Shown one piece after another: positions 57,204 to 64,000 of a DNA stretch of 64,000 nt (the first letter of the stretch is position 1; every line of letters starts with the position of its first letter). The notes beneath the pieces are model-generated. The model did not search any database. It worked only from the letters and a program-made list of their open reading frames with translations, and was not told the origin of the DNA. A program made the position numbers and the translations under genes. The DNA is from JADCCX01 sp051649305 (GTDB lineage Bacteria > Pseudomonadota > Alphaproteobacteria > Rhizobiales > Beijerinckiaceae): NCBI GenBank assembly GCA_051649305.1, contig JBOFGV010000073.1:80798-144797 (forward strand). The letters run 5' to 3'.

Positions 57204-57527
57204 ATGCGTGAACACCTTTCCCTCTATATGCCTGCCGTTGTCGGCTTCGTGCTTGCAGTGATACTGTGGGTCTTTCTAAGCCGGAAACTCGCAGCAGCCA
57301 ACCGTTCACGCTGGCGCGCGGTGCTGCTTTGCCTGCCGCTGGTGTTAGGAGCTTTGGTCTACGGATTGTTCTGGTTCGGTTTCTTCTCATCGCCTGCGAT
57401 GGCAGTGCAAATGCACGCCGTGCGGTTGACGCTCCAGCATTTCGTCATGCCGTTCCTTCCGTGGATTGCTGGCGTTTGGTTGCTGATCAGCGGCTTGTTG
57501 TTGTTGCCTTTGTTGAAGCGGAACTGA
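57204..57527 (+). CDS. Small membrane protein, unknown
   Basis: A 107-residue three-helix protein from the ATG at 57204 (GAAAGGG upstream; a GTG at 57201 is possible). Helices about 9-29 (VVGFVLAVILWVFLS), 40-62 (AVLLCLPLVLGALVYGLFWF) and 77-104 (LTLQHFVMPFLPWIAGVWLL). No family recognised. Downstream of dapD on the same strand. Confidence 0.65.
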   Translation: MREHLSLYMPAVVGFVLAVILWVFLSRKLAAANRSRWRAVLLCLPLVLGALVYGLFWFGFFSSPAMAVQMHAVRLTLQHFVMPFLPWIAGVWLLISGLLLLPLLKRN

Positions 57528-57538
57528 CGGGATGTTTT

Positions 57539-57686
57539 TCCCTCCCCCTTGAAGACAAGCCTGCGCAGTCTTCGCAAGCTTGACTGCTGGGGAGGGTGGA
57601 CGGCGCAGCCGGACGGGTGGGGTCCATCGCGCCTTGTTCGGTACCACCCCCATCCCCGGCCCTTCCCCGCAAGGGGGAAGGGAGAA
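57539..57686. repeat. GC-rich intergenic inverted repeat, copy C
   Basis: GGGGAGGGTGGACGGCG, GACGGGTGGGG and the complementary CCACCCCCATCCCCGGCCCT with CCCGCAAGGGGGAAGGGAG. Third member of the family with 41605 and 48316; fills the gap between convergent genes. Confidence 0.75.
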
Positions 57687-57712
57687 GATTACTGCTGATG
57701 CAAAAATCGTAT

Positions 57713-58381
57713 TCAACTTGCTGATCTTGTTTCAGCCAAACCTCTGACCTGCTTGCCATCCGCTGTGAAGTTATCCGGCGACAACCATGTTCTGAACCCA
57801 GCTGCAACCACCGGCCACTCACCGTCCGTGATCGAGTACCAGGCCGTATCGCGGTTCTTGCCCTTGATCACCATGTGCTGACGGAACAGGCCCTCATAGG
57901 TGAAACCATAGCGCAGGGCCGCGCGTTTGGATGGCGCGTTCAGATCGTTGCACTTCCACTCATAGCGCCTGTAGCCGAGGGAAAAGCCATAATCTCCCAC
58001 AAGATAAATCGCCTCTGTCGCCGCCCGGGTTTTCTGCATCGCTGGCGCATACATGATGGAACCCACTTCGAACACGCCGTGGGCCGGGCGGATTTCCATG
58101 ATCCAGAGATGGCCTTTGGCCTTGCCATCTGCCTTGTCGATGACAGCGAAGGGCACAATGCCAGCCTGTTTTTCCATGCCAGCCAATAGCGCGTGATAGT
58201 CACTTTCGCTTTGGGGGGCAGGCGGGAACATATAGTCCCACAAATGATCCTGCCCTTGCATCACCTGCCAGATATCAGCGGCATGGCGATCCGCTGACAA
58301 TGGCTCCAGACGACACCACTCTCCCTCCAAAACACGGGAGGGCGGAAAGGGCGGTGGTGTCCAGTGTGCCAGATCAACCAT
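57713..58381 (-). CDS. GNAT family acetyltransferase (RimJ/RimL-like)
   Basis: A 222-residue enzyme of the RimL-type GNAT group: GVFEVGSIMYAPAMQKTRAA, TEAIYLVGDYGFSLGYRRYE and WKCNDLNAPSKRAALRYGF. It starts within the stop of the preceding fusion gene (TGATG). Probably acts on a ribosomal or small-molecule amine; substrate unknown. Confidence 0.92.
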   Translation of the reverse strand: MVDLAHWTPPPFPPSRVLEGEWCRLEPLSADRHAADIWQVMQGQDHLWDYMFPPAPQSESDYHALLAGMEKQAGIVPFAVIDKADGKAKGHLWIMEIRPAHGVFEVGSIMYAPAMQKTRAATEAIYLVGDYGFSLGYRRYEWKCNDLNAPSKRAALRYGFTYEGLFRQHMVIKGKNRDTAWYSITDGEWPVVAAGFRTWLSPDNFTADGKQVRGLAETRSAS

Positions 58382-59706
58382 CAGGTCATACCCCGTTCGC
58401 TCAGATCCTTGCTGAAAAAATTGTCGAGCCGCGAACCCGGAAAGTTCTTGGGCAGGCCAGTGAAGTCACCGTCTTTCATGAGCGTTGTGGCTTCAATGAA
58501 ACCGCGCCATGCGGCCTTGGCGAGGGCCGAGCCGATGGAGATGCGCCTGCCGCCCATGCGTTCGACATCACTGCGGGTGAAGCCAAGATCAGTGTAGAGC
58601 AGGATATTGACCGGCTTGCCGCCCGCCGCCGCAATGACGGCACGCATATCTGCCTCTGTTGTGGGGCCGGGCGCATAGAGCACATCAGCGCCTGCCTCGG
58701 CAAAAGCGGCGATGCGCCTGCACACCTCCGCCAGGGGATCAGCATGGCCGTGCAGATAAGCCTCGGCGCGGGCAGTCAACATCACGCCAGTGCCGGTTTC
58801 ATCCACCGCCTTGCGGGCCGCTTTTATGCGGCGCACTGCTGTATCAAAATCATAAAGCGGGTTGGCTTTGTTGCCCGTTGCATCCTCGATGGAAAGGCCA
58901 GCCACGCCGGTGGCGATGCAGAGCTTGATGTTGCGCGCCAAGGTTTCCTCATCGTCAGCATAGCCGTTCTCGAAGTCCGCATTGACCGGCAGGTCAGGCA
59001 CCGCTTCCACAATCTCGGCGATGTAGCCCAGCATCATATCGAGCGGCACTTCCATGTCAGAGCGCCCTCTGGTCCAGGCCAACCCGGCGCTGGTGGTGGC
59101 AAGGGCCGGAAATCCCTCGGCACGCAGCCAGCGGGCGGTGCCCACATCCCATGGGTTGGGCTGCATGAAGCAGCCGGTTTCATGAAGCTTGCGATAGGCC
59201 GCGCGGCGGGCCGCAAAATGATCCTGTGTCATGGGTGATTTCCTTTTTTCACCAAGGTGTTTGGTCATCATAACGGCGATGCGACCACTGAAATGCTTCC
59301 GCCCTGTCTCATGATATCCCAGGCGGGCATAAAGGGCGCGGTTTGAAACCATCTTGATATTCGTGAAGAGATTGATTGCAGAGTAACCCAAGTCTCTTGC
59401 GCGCTGCTCGGCAAAATCCATGAGCTGCCTGCCGATGCCTCGTCCAGTCAAAGCAGGATCAACGGCGATGCTCCAGAGTTCAAAATTGCCGGGCTCGACA
59501 TGAAAAAGCAATGTTGCTTCTGTTTCGCCATTTGGACCTGACAGAACCCAGCCTTCCCAGTTATCGGTGTTGGCAAGAAATGCTGCGTAGTCCACGACAA
59601 CGGGTGCCGGAGCAATGCCCATAACCTCAGTCCAGCGCGCATAGGCTGCCTGGGCCAGTGTGACAAAGGCTGGCGCATCCTCAACAGTGGCAGGTCTCAG
59701 GTTCAT
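58381..59706 (-). CDS. Fusion of GNAT acetyltransferase and isocitrate lyase/PEP mutase family enzyme
   Basis: A 441-residue continuous frame. Residues 1-155 are a GNAT domain (WSIAVDPALTGRGIGRQLMD is its acetyl-CoA loop). Residues 160-441 are an isocitrate lyase/PEP mutase-type TIM barrel: MQPNPWDVGTARWL, FPALATTSAGLAWTRGR, LPVNADFENGYADDEETLAR (catalytic Asp cluster) and GVAGLSIEDATGNKANPLYD. An internal ATG at MTQDHFAARRAAYR with GGAAA upstream could allow a separate lyase; no stop separates the domains. Lyase substrate unknown (methylisocitrate, oxaloacetate-type). Confidence 0.87.
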   Translation of the reverse strand: MNLRPATVEDAPAFVTLAQAAYARWTEVMGIAPAPVVVDYAAFLANTDNWEGWVLSGPNGETEATLLFHVEPGNFELWSIAVDPALTGRGIGRQLMDFAEQRARDLGYSAINLFTNIKMVSNRALYARLGYHETGRKHFSGRIAVMMTKHLGEKRKSPMTQDHFAARRAAYRKLHETGCFMQPNPWDVGTARWLRAEGFPALATTSAGLAWTRGRSDMEVPLDMMLGYIAEIVEAVPDLPVNADFENGYADDEETLARNIKLCIATGVAGLSIEDATGNKANPLYDFDTAVRRIKAARKAVDETGTGVMLTARAEAYLHGHADPLAEVCRRIAAFAEAGADVLYAPGPTTEADMRAVIAAAGGKPVNILLYTDLGFTRSDVERMGGRRISIGSALAKAAWRGFIEATTLMKDGDFTGLPKNFPGSRLDNFFSKDLSERGMT

Positions 59707-59765
59707 GAGGAGCAGCAGAGCATCTATTGCCGCGCATCACCAATGCAAAAACCTGATCTGCATGA

Positions 59766-60827
59766 TCAGTCTTTCTGCAGCGTTCGACTCTCGGTCACGC
59801 GGTGCGCAACGCCCCGGTAGTCCTCAACCACCAGACCATCGTCTGTGTGCGTTACATAGCCTATTGCCAGAGGCGATTTGCCATGGCCGCCGGGTATATC
59901 CAGCACATACTCCGGTTGGCAAAGACCGGAAAGCGTGCCGCGCAACTGTTTCACCAGTGCCTGCCCCTCGGCGACAGTCAGGCGGAAATGCGATGTGCCA
60001 GGCGCGAGATCAGGATGGTGCAGATAGTAGGGCTTGATGCGGTTGGCGACAAAACTGCGCATCAGGTCGGCAAGCGTCTCAACGTTATCGTTCACGCCCT
60101 TCAGCAAAACGCTTTGCGACAGAAGCACAATGCCGGCATCAGCCATGCGTGCGATGGCCTGTTGTGCCTGCTCTGTAAACTCACGCGGATGGTTGGCATG
60201 GATCGCCACATAGGTGGCCTTACCCGGCACTTTCAACGCCTTGACGAACGCAGCTGTCACACGCTCGGGATCAACCACCGGCACGCGGGTGTGCCAGCGC
60301 ACAACCTTCACATGCGGGATTTTGCCCAGTCGCTGCATCAGTTCCTGCACCCGCCGTGCATTCAGAATGAAAGGATCGCCGCCGGTCAGGATCACCTCCC
60401 AGATTTCGGGATGGGCAGCGATGTAATCGAGTGCCGCCTCAAGCTTGTCACCCGTCAGGCTGTCACCGCCAGGCCCCACCATTTCGCGCCGAAAACAGAA
60501 GCGGCAATAGACCGGACAGGCATGCACGATCTTCAGCAACACCCTGTCAGGATAACGGTGCACAACGCCCTCGACAGGCATGTGCGCATTGTCACCGATG
60601 GGGTCGCTCAACTCGATGGGCAGTTTCACCAGCTCATGTTCCGATGGCAGGAACTGTCTGGCGATGGGATCAGTGGGATCAAGCGGATTGATCAGCTTCA
60701 GCAAAGCGGGTGTTACAGCAACAGCGTATTCCTTCGATACCACTTCCAACGCAGCGGCATCTCTCACGGGGATGTACCCCGCTTCAGCAAGGGCGCTGAC
60801 AGACCGCAGTGTTTTCGAAGGGCTCAT
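59766..60827 (-). CDS. epmB: EF-P-specific lysine 2,3-aminomutase EpmB
   Basis: A 353-residue radical SAM enzyme making (R)-beta-lysine for EF-P. The 4Fe-4S motif is HACPVYCRFCFRREMV, and the PLP lysine region VILLSQSVLLKGVNDNVETL and the C-terminal block DIPGGHGKSPLAIGYV are present. It overlaps epmA (ATGA). Confidence 0.95.
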   Translation of the reverse strand: MSPSKTLRSVSALAEAGYIPVRDAAALEVVSKEYAVAVTPALLKLINPLDPTDPIARQFLPSEHELVKLPIELSDPIGDNAHMPVEGVVHRYPDRVLLKIVHACPVYCRFCFRREMVGPGGDSLTGDKLEAALDYIAAHPEIWEVILTGGDPFILNARRVQELMQRLGKIPHVKVVRWHTRVPVVDPERVTAAFVKALKVPGKATYVAIHANHPREFTEQAQQAIARMADAGIVLLSQSVLLKGVNDNVETLADLMRSFVANRIKPYYLHHPDLAPGTSHFRLTVAEGQALVKQLRGTLSGLCQPEYVLDIPGGHGKSPLAIGYVTHTDDGLVVEDYRGVAHRVTESRTLQKD

Positions 60828-61885
60828 GGTGGGCTATCCATGAACGGATCAACCACCGGTGTCCAGAGCACCTTGTCGATGTGATCTGCCCCCACAGCCA
60901 ACATGACCAACCGGTCAAACCCAAGGGCGGCACCGCAGGCCGGTGGCATGTGGTTGAGCGCCGAGAGAAAATCCTCGTCAATTGGGTATTGCTCACCGTA
61001 GATGGCTTGTTTCAGCGCCATATCGGTTTCAAAGCGCTGGCGCTGCTCCGCCGGATCGGTCAATTCGCCGAAAGCATTGGCAAGCTCGATGCCGCAGGCG
61101 AAAATCTCGAAGCGCTCGGACACCTTGTCTGATCCGGGCGAGCGCCGGGCGAGCGCCGCCTCAGGTATGGGATATTCCATCAGCACGGTGGCGCGCCCGT
61201 TGCCGATGTTGGGCTCGATCTTTTCCACCATGACACGGCTGAAAACATCGGACCAGCTGTCATCGTCCGCAATGCGAATACCTGCAGCTTTCGCCTGCGC
61301 TGTGAGTGCAGCAAGGTCCGTTTCCACACCATCCACCGTTGCCAGCAGATCGATCCCGGCAAAGCGCCGGAAGGCATCCGCCACCGTGATCCAGTTTGGA
61401 GCCAGCATGGGATCGATTGCACGCCCGCGATACTGCCACTGGCGGTTGCCGGTGGTCTCGGCTGCCAGACGCAGAAACGCGGCGCAGTCATGCATCAGGG
61501 CTTCGTAGGTCTCGTGCGCACGATACCATTCCAGCATGGTGAACTCAGGGCTGTGGAGGCGGCCCCGCTCGCGGTTGCGGAACACGCGGGCGAAATCGAA
61601 GATGCGGGTTTCACCGGCGGCCAGCAGTTTCTTGCAGGCAAACTCTGGCGATGTGTGGAGATGCAGACGCGCGCTGCGCCCGTCATAGCGGGTCATCTCG
61701 GTGGCAAAACCATGCAGGTGGGTCTCGTTGCCGGGAGACAGCTGGAGCTGGGCAGCCTCCACTTCTGTAAAGCCATTGCCTTCCAGATGCTGGCGGATAG
61801 CGCTGCGGATTTTACCGCGCAGGACGAGGCCATTGCGGCGTGCCGCATGGTGCTCAACGTCCCACCAGCGAGGATTTATCGTCAT
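60824..61885 (-). CDS. epmA: EF-P lysine ligase EpmA (PoxA/GenX)
   Basis: A 353-residue class II lysyl-tRNA-synthetase-like protein without anticodon domain. Motif 2 region FARVFRNRERGRLHSPEFTM, LEWYRAHETYEALM and motif 3 ACGAALGFDRLVMLAVG. It attaches beta-lysine to Lys34 of EF-P. Divergent from efp. Confidence 0.95.
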   Translation of the reverse strand: MTINPRWWDVEHHAARRNGLVLRGKIRSAIRQHLEGNGFTEVEAAQLQLSPGNETHLHGFATEMTRYDGRSARLHLHTSPEFACKKLLAAGETRIFDFARVFRNRERGRLHSPEFTMLEWYRAHETYEALMHDCAAFLRLAAETTGNRQWQYRGRAIDPMLAPNWITVADAFRRFAGIDLLATVDGVETDLAALTAQAKAAGIRIADDDSWSDVFSRVMVEKIEPNIGNGRATVLMEYPIPEAALARRSPGSDKVSERFEIFACGIELANAFGELTDPAEQRQRFETDMALKQAIYGEQYPIDEDFLSALNHMPPACGAALGFDRLVMLAVGADHIDKVLWTPVVDPFMDSPP

Positions 61886-62014
61886 TTCAGCGCAAATACC
61901 TCAAATCAGCACGCAACAGGGCTTTTCTTGGCAAGCCGAACCTGTCACAGCAGCGCAACAATTCATTTCAAGGCCTGCTCTTCAACGTTGGCCGCTGCAA
62001 GTCAAGGAAACACC

Positions 62015-62584
62015 ATGGTCAGAGTCATTGCCAGCTCGTTGCGCAAGGGAAATGTCGTCGAGATGGACGGCCGCCTGCACACCGTCATCGCGGCTGAGAA
62101 CATCCATCCCGGCAAGGGCACGCCCGTGACCCAGCTCGACATGCGCCGCATTGGCGATGGCATCAAGGTTGCTGTCCGTTTCCGCACGACAGAATCCGTT
62201 GAAAAGGCAGAGCTTGATACGCGTGACTACCAGTATCTCTACCGCGAGGAAGACACCTTCCATTTCATGAACCAGGAGAACTTCGATCAGGTGCAGGTGC
62301 CTGCCGAAGTGATCGGCGATGTATCGCCTTACCTTCAGGAAAACATGATCGTGCAATTGTCGCTGTTTGGCGAGAATGCCGTATCAATTGAAATACCTTC
62401 AAAGGTCATTCTGGAAATCGTCGAAACCGAGCCTGTCACCAAGGGCCAGACAGCCTCCTCGTCCTACAAGCCTGCCATTCTGTCGAACGGCGTGCGCACC
62501 ACCGTGCCTCCTCATGTTGGCGCGGGCACCCGCATCGTGGTGCTGACCGAGGATGGCTCCTACGTGGAACGCGCCAAGGATTGA
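62015..62584 (+). CDS. efp: Translation elongation factor P
   Basis: 189 residues from the ATG at 62015 (AAGGAAACACC upstream; longer readings run into the epmA region and lack conservation). Three OB/KOW-like domains; the modified loop is NIHPGKGTPVTQ with Lys at residue 34, the acceptor of beta-lysine. EF-P relieves ribosome stalling at polyproline. Confidence 0.97.
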   Translation: MVRVIASSLRKGNVVEMDGRLHTVIAAENIHPGKGTPVTQLDMRRIGDGIKVAVRFRTTESVEKAELDTRDYQYLYREEDTFHFMNQENFDQVQVPAEVIGDVSPYLQENMIVQLSLFGENAVSIEIPSKVILEIVETEPVTKGQTASSSYKPAILSNGVRTTVPPHVGAGTRIVVLTEDGSYVERAKD

Positions 62585-62613
62585 GGCAGGCCTATAAATA
62601 AGCTGGACGAGAT

Positions 62614-62628
62614 TCCCCAAATAGGGGA
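62614..62628. promoter_or_regulatory. Inverted repeat before the DUF433/PIN module
   Basis: TCCCCAAATAGGGGA is a perfect palindrome with five-base arms and AT centre, just before the antitoxin-like gene start (62633), with TATAAA upstream at 62593. Candidate autorepression site. Confidence 0.4.
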
Positions 62629-62632
62629 CATT

Positions 62633-63361
62633 GTGAACATGCTTGTTTTGGCAAAAAAAAATCCTGTTTCTGCTCTAGGTCGCGGCGTTTACGGCGCGGC
62701 AGAGGCTGTTCGGCTGATCAATTTCCAAAAAAACGACACCGCGCGCCGCAAGATAGGCATTCCAACCATAAGACGATGGATCGGTGTAAACAACGGAGCA
62801 TCGCAGAAGAACTCTCCGCTGTGGCAGCCTGATTATAAAAATCAGGGCCCAGAGCTGGAAGTCAGTTTTAGAGATTTGATTGAACTGCGCTTCATCAAGG
62901 CATTCAGGGACGCTGGCGTTAGTCTACAAACTATACGCGCCTGTATCGATGGAGCCGTTGAATTGGTCGGTAGCGAGCGTCCTTTTTCAACCGCCAAGTT
63001 TAGAACAGACGGGAAAACAATCTTCGAACAGGCCACAAGCAAGGTTCACGAAGGATCGATGACTGATCTGAGAACGCGTCAAAATGTATTCAGGACAATG
63101 ATCGAGCCCAGTCTCAAAGACCTTGAATTTGAGGGAGATGAACTCGTTCGTTGGCGTCCTCTTGGGAAGGGAAGCAATCTTGTCGTCGATCCTGCAAAAG
63201 CCTTTGGGCGCCCTGTCATTTTAGGATTCGGTGTTACTGCAGAAACCTTGGCAAATGCTGTACCGGTTGAGGGTTCAAAGGAAGCTGTGGCACGCCTTTA
63301 TGAAGTGCCAATCTCTGCTGTACGCGACGCTATCACGCTTCAACAGCGGCTTGCTGCTTGA
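62633..63361 (+). CDS. DUF433/MerR-like antitoxin-type protein (VapB45-like)
   Basis: A 242-residue DNA-binding protein. N-half with HTH-like GVYGAAEAVRLINFQ, IPTIRRWIG and FRDLIELRFIKAFRDAGVSL; C-terminal DUF433 domain GRPVILGFGVTAETLANAVP and YEVPISAVRDAITLQ. Start GTG 62633 or ATG 62639. Its stop overlaps the PIN-like gene start (TTGA), so it is the antitoxin of a two-gene module. Confidence 0.8.
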   Translation: MNMLVLAKKNPVSALGRGVYGAAEAVRLINFQKNDTARRKIGIPTIRRWIGVNNGASQKNSPLWQPDYKNQGPELEVSFRDLIELRFIKAFRDAGVSLQTIRACIDGAVELVGSERPFSTAKFRTDGKTIFEQATSKVHEGSMTDLRTRQNVFRTMIEPSLKDLEFEGDELVRWRPLGKGSNLVVDPAKAFGRPVILGFGVTAETLANAVPVEGSKEAVARLYEVPISAVRDAITLQQRLAA

Positions 63362-63756
63362 AGTTGATGCTTGACCACAACTTGAGTCCTCGCACGGCGC
63401 GTGCACTCAGTGCGTTGTTTGATCATACTCACGAGATCATATCCTTGCGGGAAAAGTTCCCAGTGGATGTCGATGACGTTGATTGGATCAATGCTCTTAA
63501 CAAAGAAGGTGGCTGGTCCGTTCTGACGCAAGATCTTCGGATCAGAACAAAGCCTCATGAACGCAGGGCTATGGACAACTCGCGCATTGTGTTCTTTTTC
63601 ATTGATGGGGCATGGAAAAAATACGGCGTTGAAGAAACAACGGCACGACTTATTCGGTTGATCCCGAATATGTCAAAACTGGTTGATCTTCAGGACAGAG
63701 GCCGCATTGATCTGCCCATCAATGCAGGGTCAATGTTAAGACCACACAGGGACTAA
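63358..63756 (+). CDS. PIN-like toxin (VapC45/DUF5615-like)
   Basis: A 132-residue protein: MLDHNLSPRTARALSALF (Asp), HEIISLREKFPVDVDDVDWI and GGWSVLTQDLRIRTKPHERR (Asp-rich), VFFFIDGAWKK. Such PIN-like proteins pair with DUF433 proteins as toxins. Starts at TTG (63358) or ATG 63367. Located between efp and rpmI. Confidence 0.8.
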   Translation: MKLMLDHNLSPRTARALSALFDHTHEIISLREKFPVDVDDVDWINALNKEGGWSVLTQDLRIRTKPHERRAMDNSRIVFFFIDGAWKKYGVEETTARLIRLIPNMSKLVDLQDRGRIDLPINAGSMLRPHRD

Positions 63757-63947
63757 GTATTTAATCCATCCGACGGGCATCACTTTTTAGCCGACTCATC
63801 GAGAATCTTCACATAGCCCCTTGTAAAAAGCGCGTGTTTCAGCCATAGGCACACGCTTGATCGCCCGGCCAGTAAAGGGCTGCCGTGGCGGTCTTTGTCG
63901 TTCTTTCGGGAACTTCGGCCTTCTGGCCACAACTGTAAGAGAGCAAA

Positions 63948-64000
63948 ATGCCCAAACTGAAGACCCACTCGGGCGCCAAAAAGCGCTTCAAAGTGACGGC
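63948..64000 (+). CDS. rpmI: 50S ribosomal protein L35, partial
   Basis: The first 17 codons read MPKLKTHSGAKKRFKVT, the classic L35 N-terminus (AGAGAGC upstream). The rest is beyond the window. rplT and pheS would normally follow. Confidence 0.95.
   Translation, partial: MPKLKTHSGAKKRFKVT

Noticed and set aside
59802..60884. 360-residue plus-strand frame opposite epmB
   Set aside because: Antisense to a complete radical SAM enzyme; low-complexity composition.
61490..62014. Long N-terminal extension of efp
   Set aside because: Runs into the epmA region on the other strand; EF-P starts at MVRVIASSLRKG.
63757..63947. Possible ribosomal-protein leader element before rpmI
   Set aside because: Some complementarity is visible but I could not define a known leader; no claim made.

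Overview
The window looks like a chromosomal segment of an alphaproteobacterium, most probably in the Hyphomicrobiales (Rhizobiales). The evidence is GC-rich coding sequence throughout, a MoxR-DUF58-BatA-like operon next to a ClpP-like secreted protein and ClpB, a YibQ-RppH pair, a TctC-type solute-binding protein, an OFA-like MFS catabolic operon and a divergent pterin-synthase/glycosyltransferase/methyltransferase operon. The placement rests on gene content only; no rRNA or tRNA gene was seen.

Layout. 0-7.5 kb: a minus-strand operon (MoxR ATPase, DUF58 protein, DUF4159 membrane protein, a second VWA/glutaminase-like membrane protein) followed by an Ada-like cysteine protein that runs off the left edge. 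7.5-12.2 kb: a ClpP-like secreted protein, ClpB and a DUF2293 protein. 12.2-20.7 kb: enolase-superfamily enzyme with a divergent TctC receptor, a small MITE-like element, a periplasmic retropepsin, then a four-gene catabolic operon (SDR, TPP enzyme, AcuI-like reductase, MFS permease). 20.8-26.6 kb: small stress or metabolic genes (Tat peptide, cupin, rhodanese, degenerate exonuclease, GNAT, GST), an acyl-CoA carboxyltransferase and a HigBA-like toxin-antitoxin pair. 26.6-34.1 kb: MoeB, TauE, and a sugar ABC importer with its own GntR regulator. 34.2-38.5 kb: an AT-rich islet with an orphan gene, a TPR lipoprotein-like protein, RppH, YibQ. 38.6-43.1 kb: cytochrome b561, the pterin/glycosyl/methyl operon, HslU. 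43.4-48.2 kb: chemoreceptor, a hairpin-rich non-coding segment, a solitary nuclease-like gene and a VapBC pair. 48.5-57.5 kb: PheT, a GGDEF-EAL protein, RmuC, Def, DapD. 57.5-64 kb: a GNAT/ICL fusion, the EF-P module (EpmB, EpmA, EF-P), a second VapBC-type pair (VapBC45-like) and the start of rpmI.

How parts fit together. EpmB makes beta-lysine, EpmA attaches it and EF-P carries Lys34 as acceptor, so the whole modification pathway is local. The ABC importer genes and GntR regulator form one unit with a perfect palindrome in front that could be the operator. The most unusual feature is accessory: two toxin-antitoxin modules each sit directly behind the 3-prime end of a core gene (acyl-CoA carboxyltransferase; pheT), and in each case a second copy of that gene's 3-prime end lies on the far side of the module. 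This suggests insertion that regenerates the host gene end. A short terminal-inverted-repeat element has also landed exactly on the shared gene ends of tctC and a retropepsin, supplying the retropepsin stop codon. The pterin-synthase-like protein of the three-gene operon has lost the family's catalytic residues, which marks the operon as an unexplained pathway.
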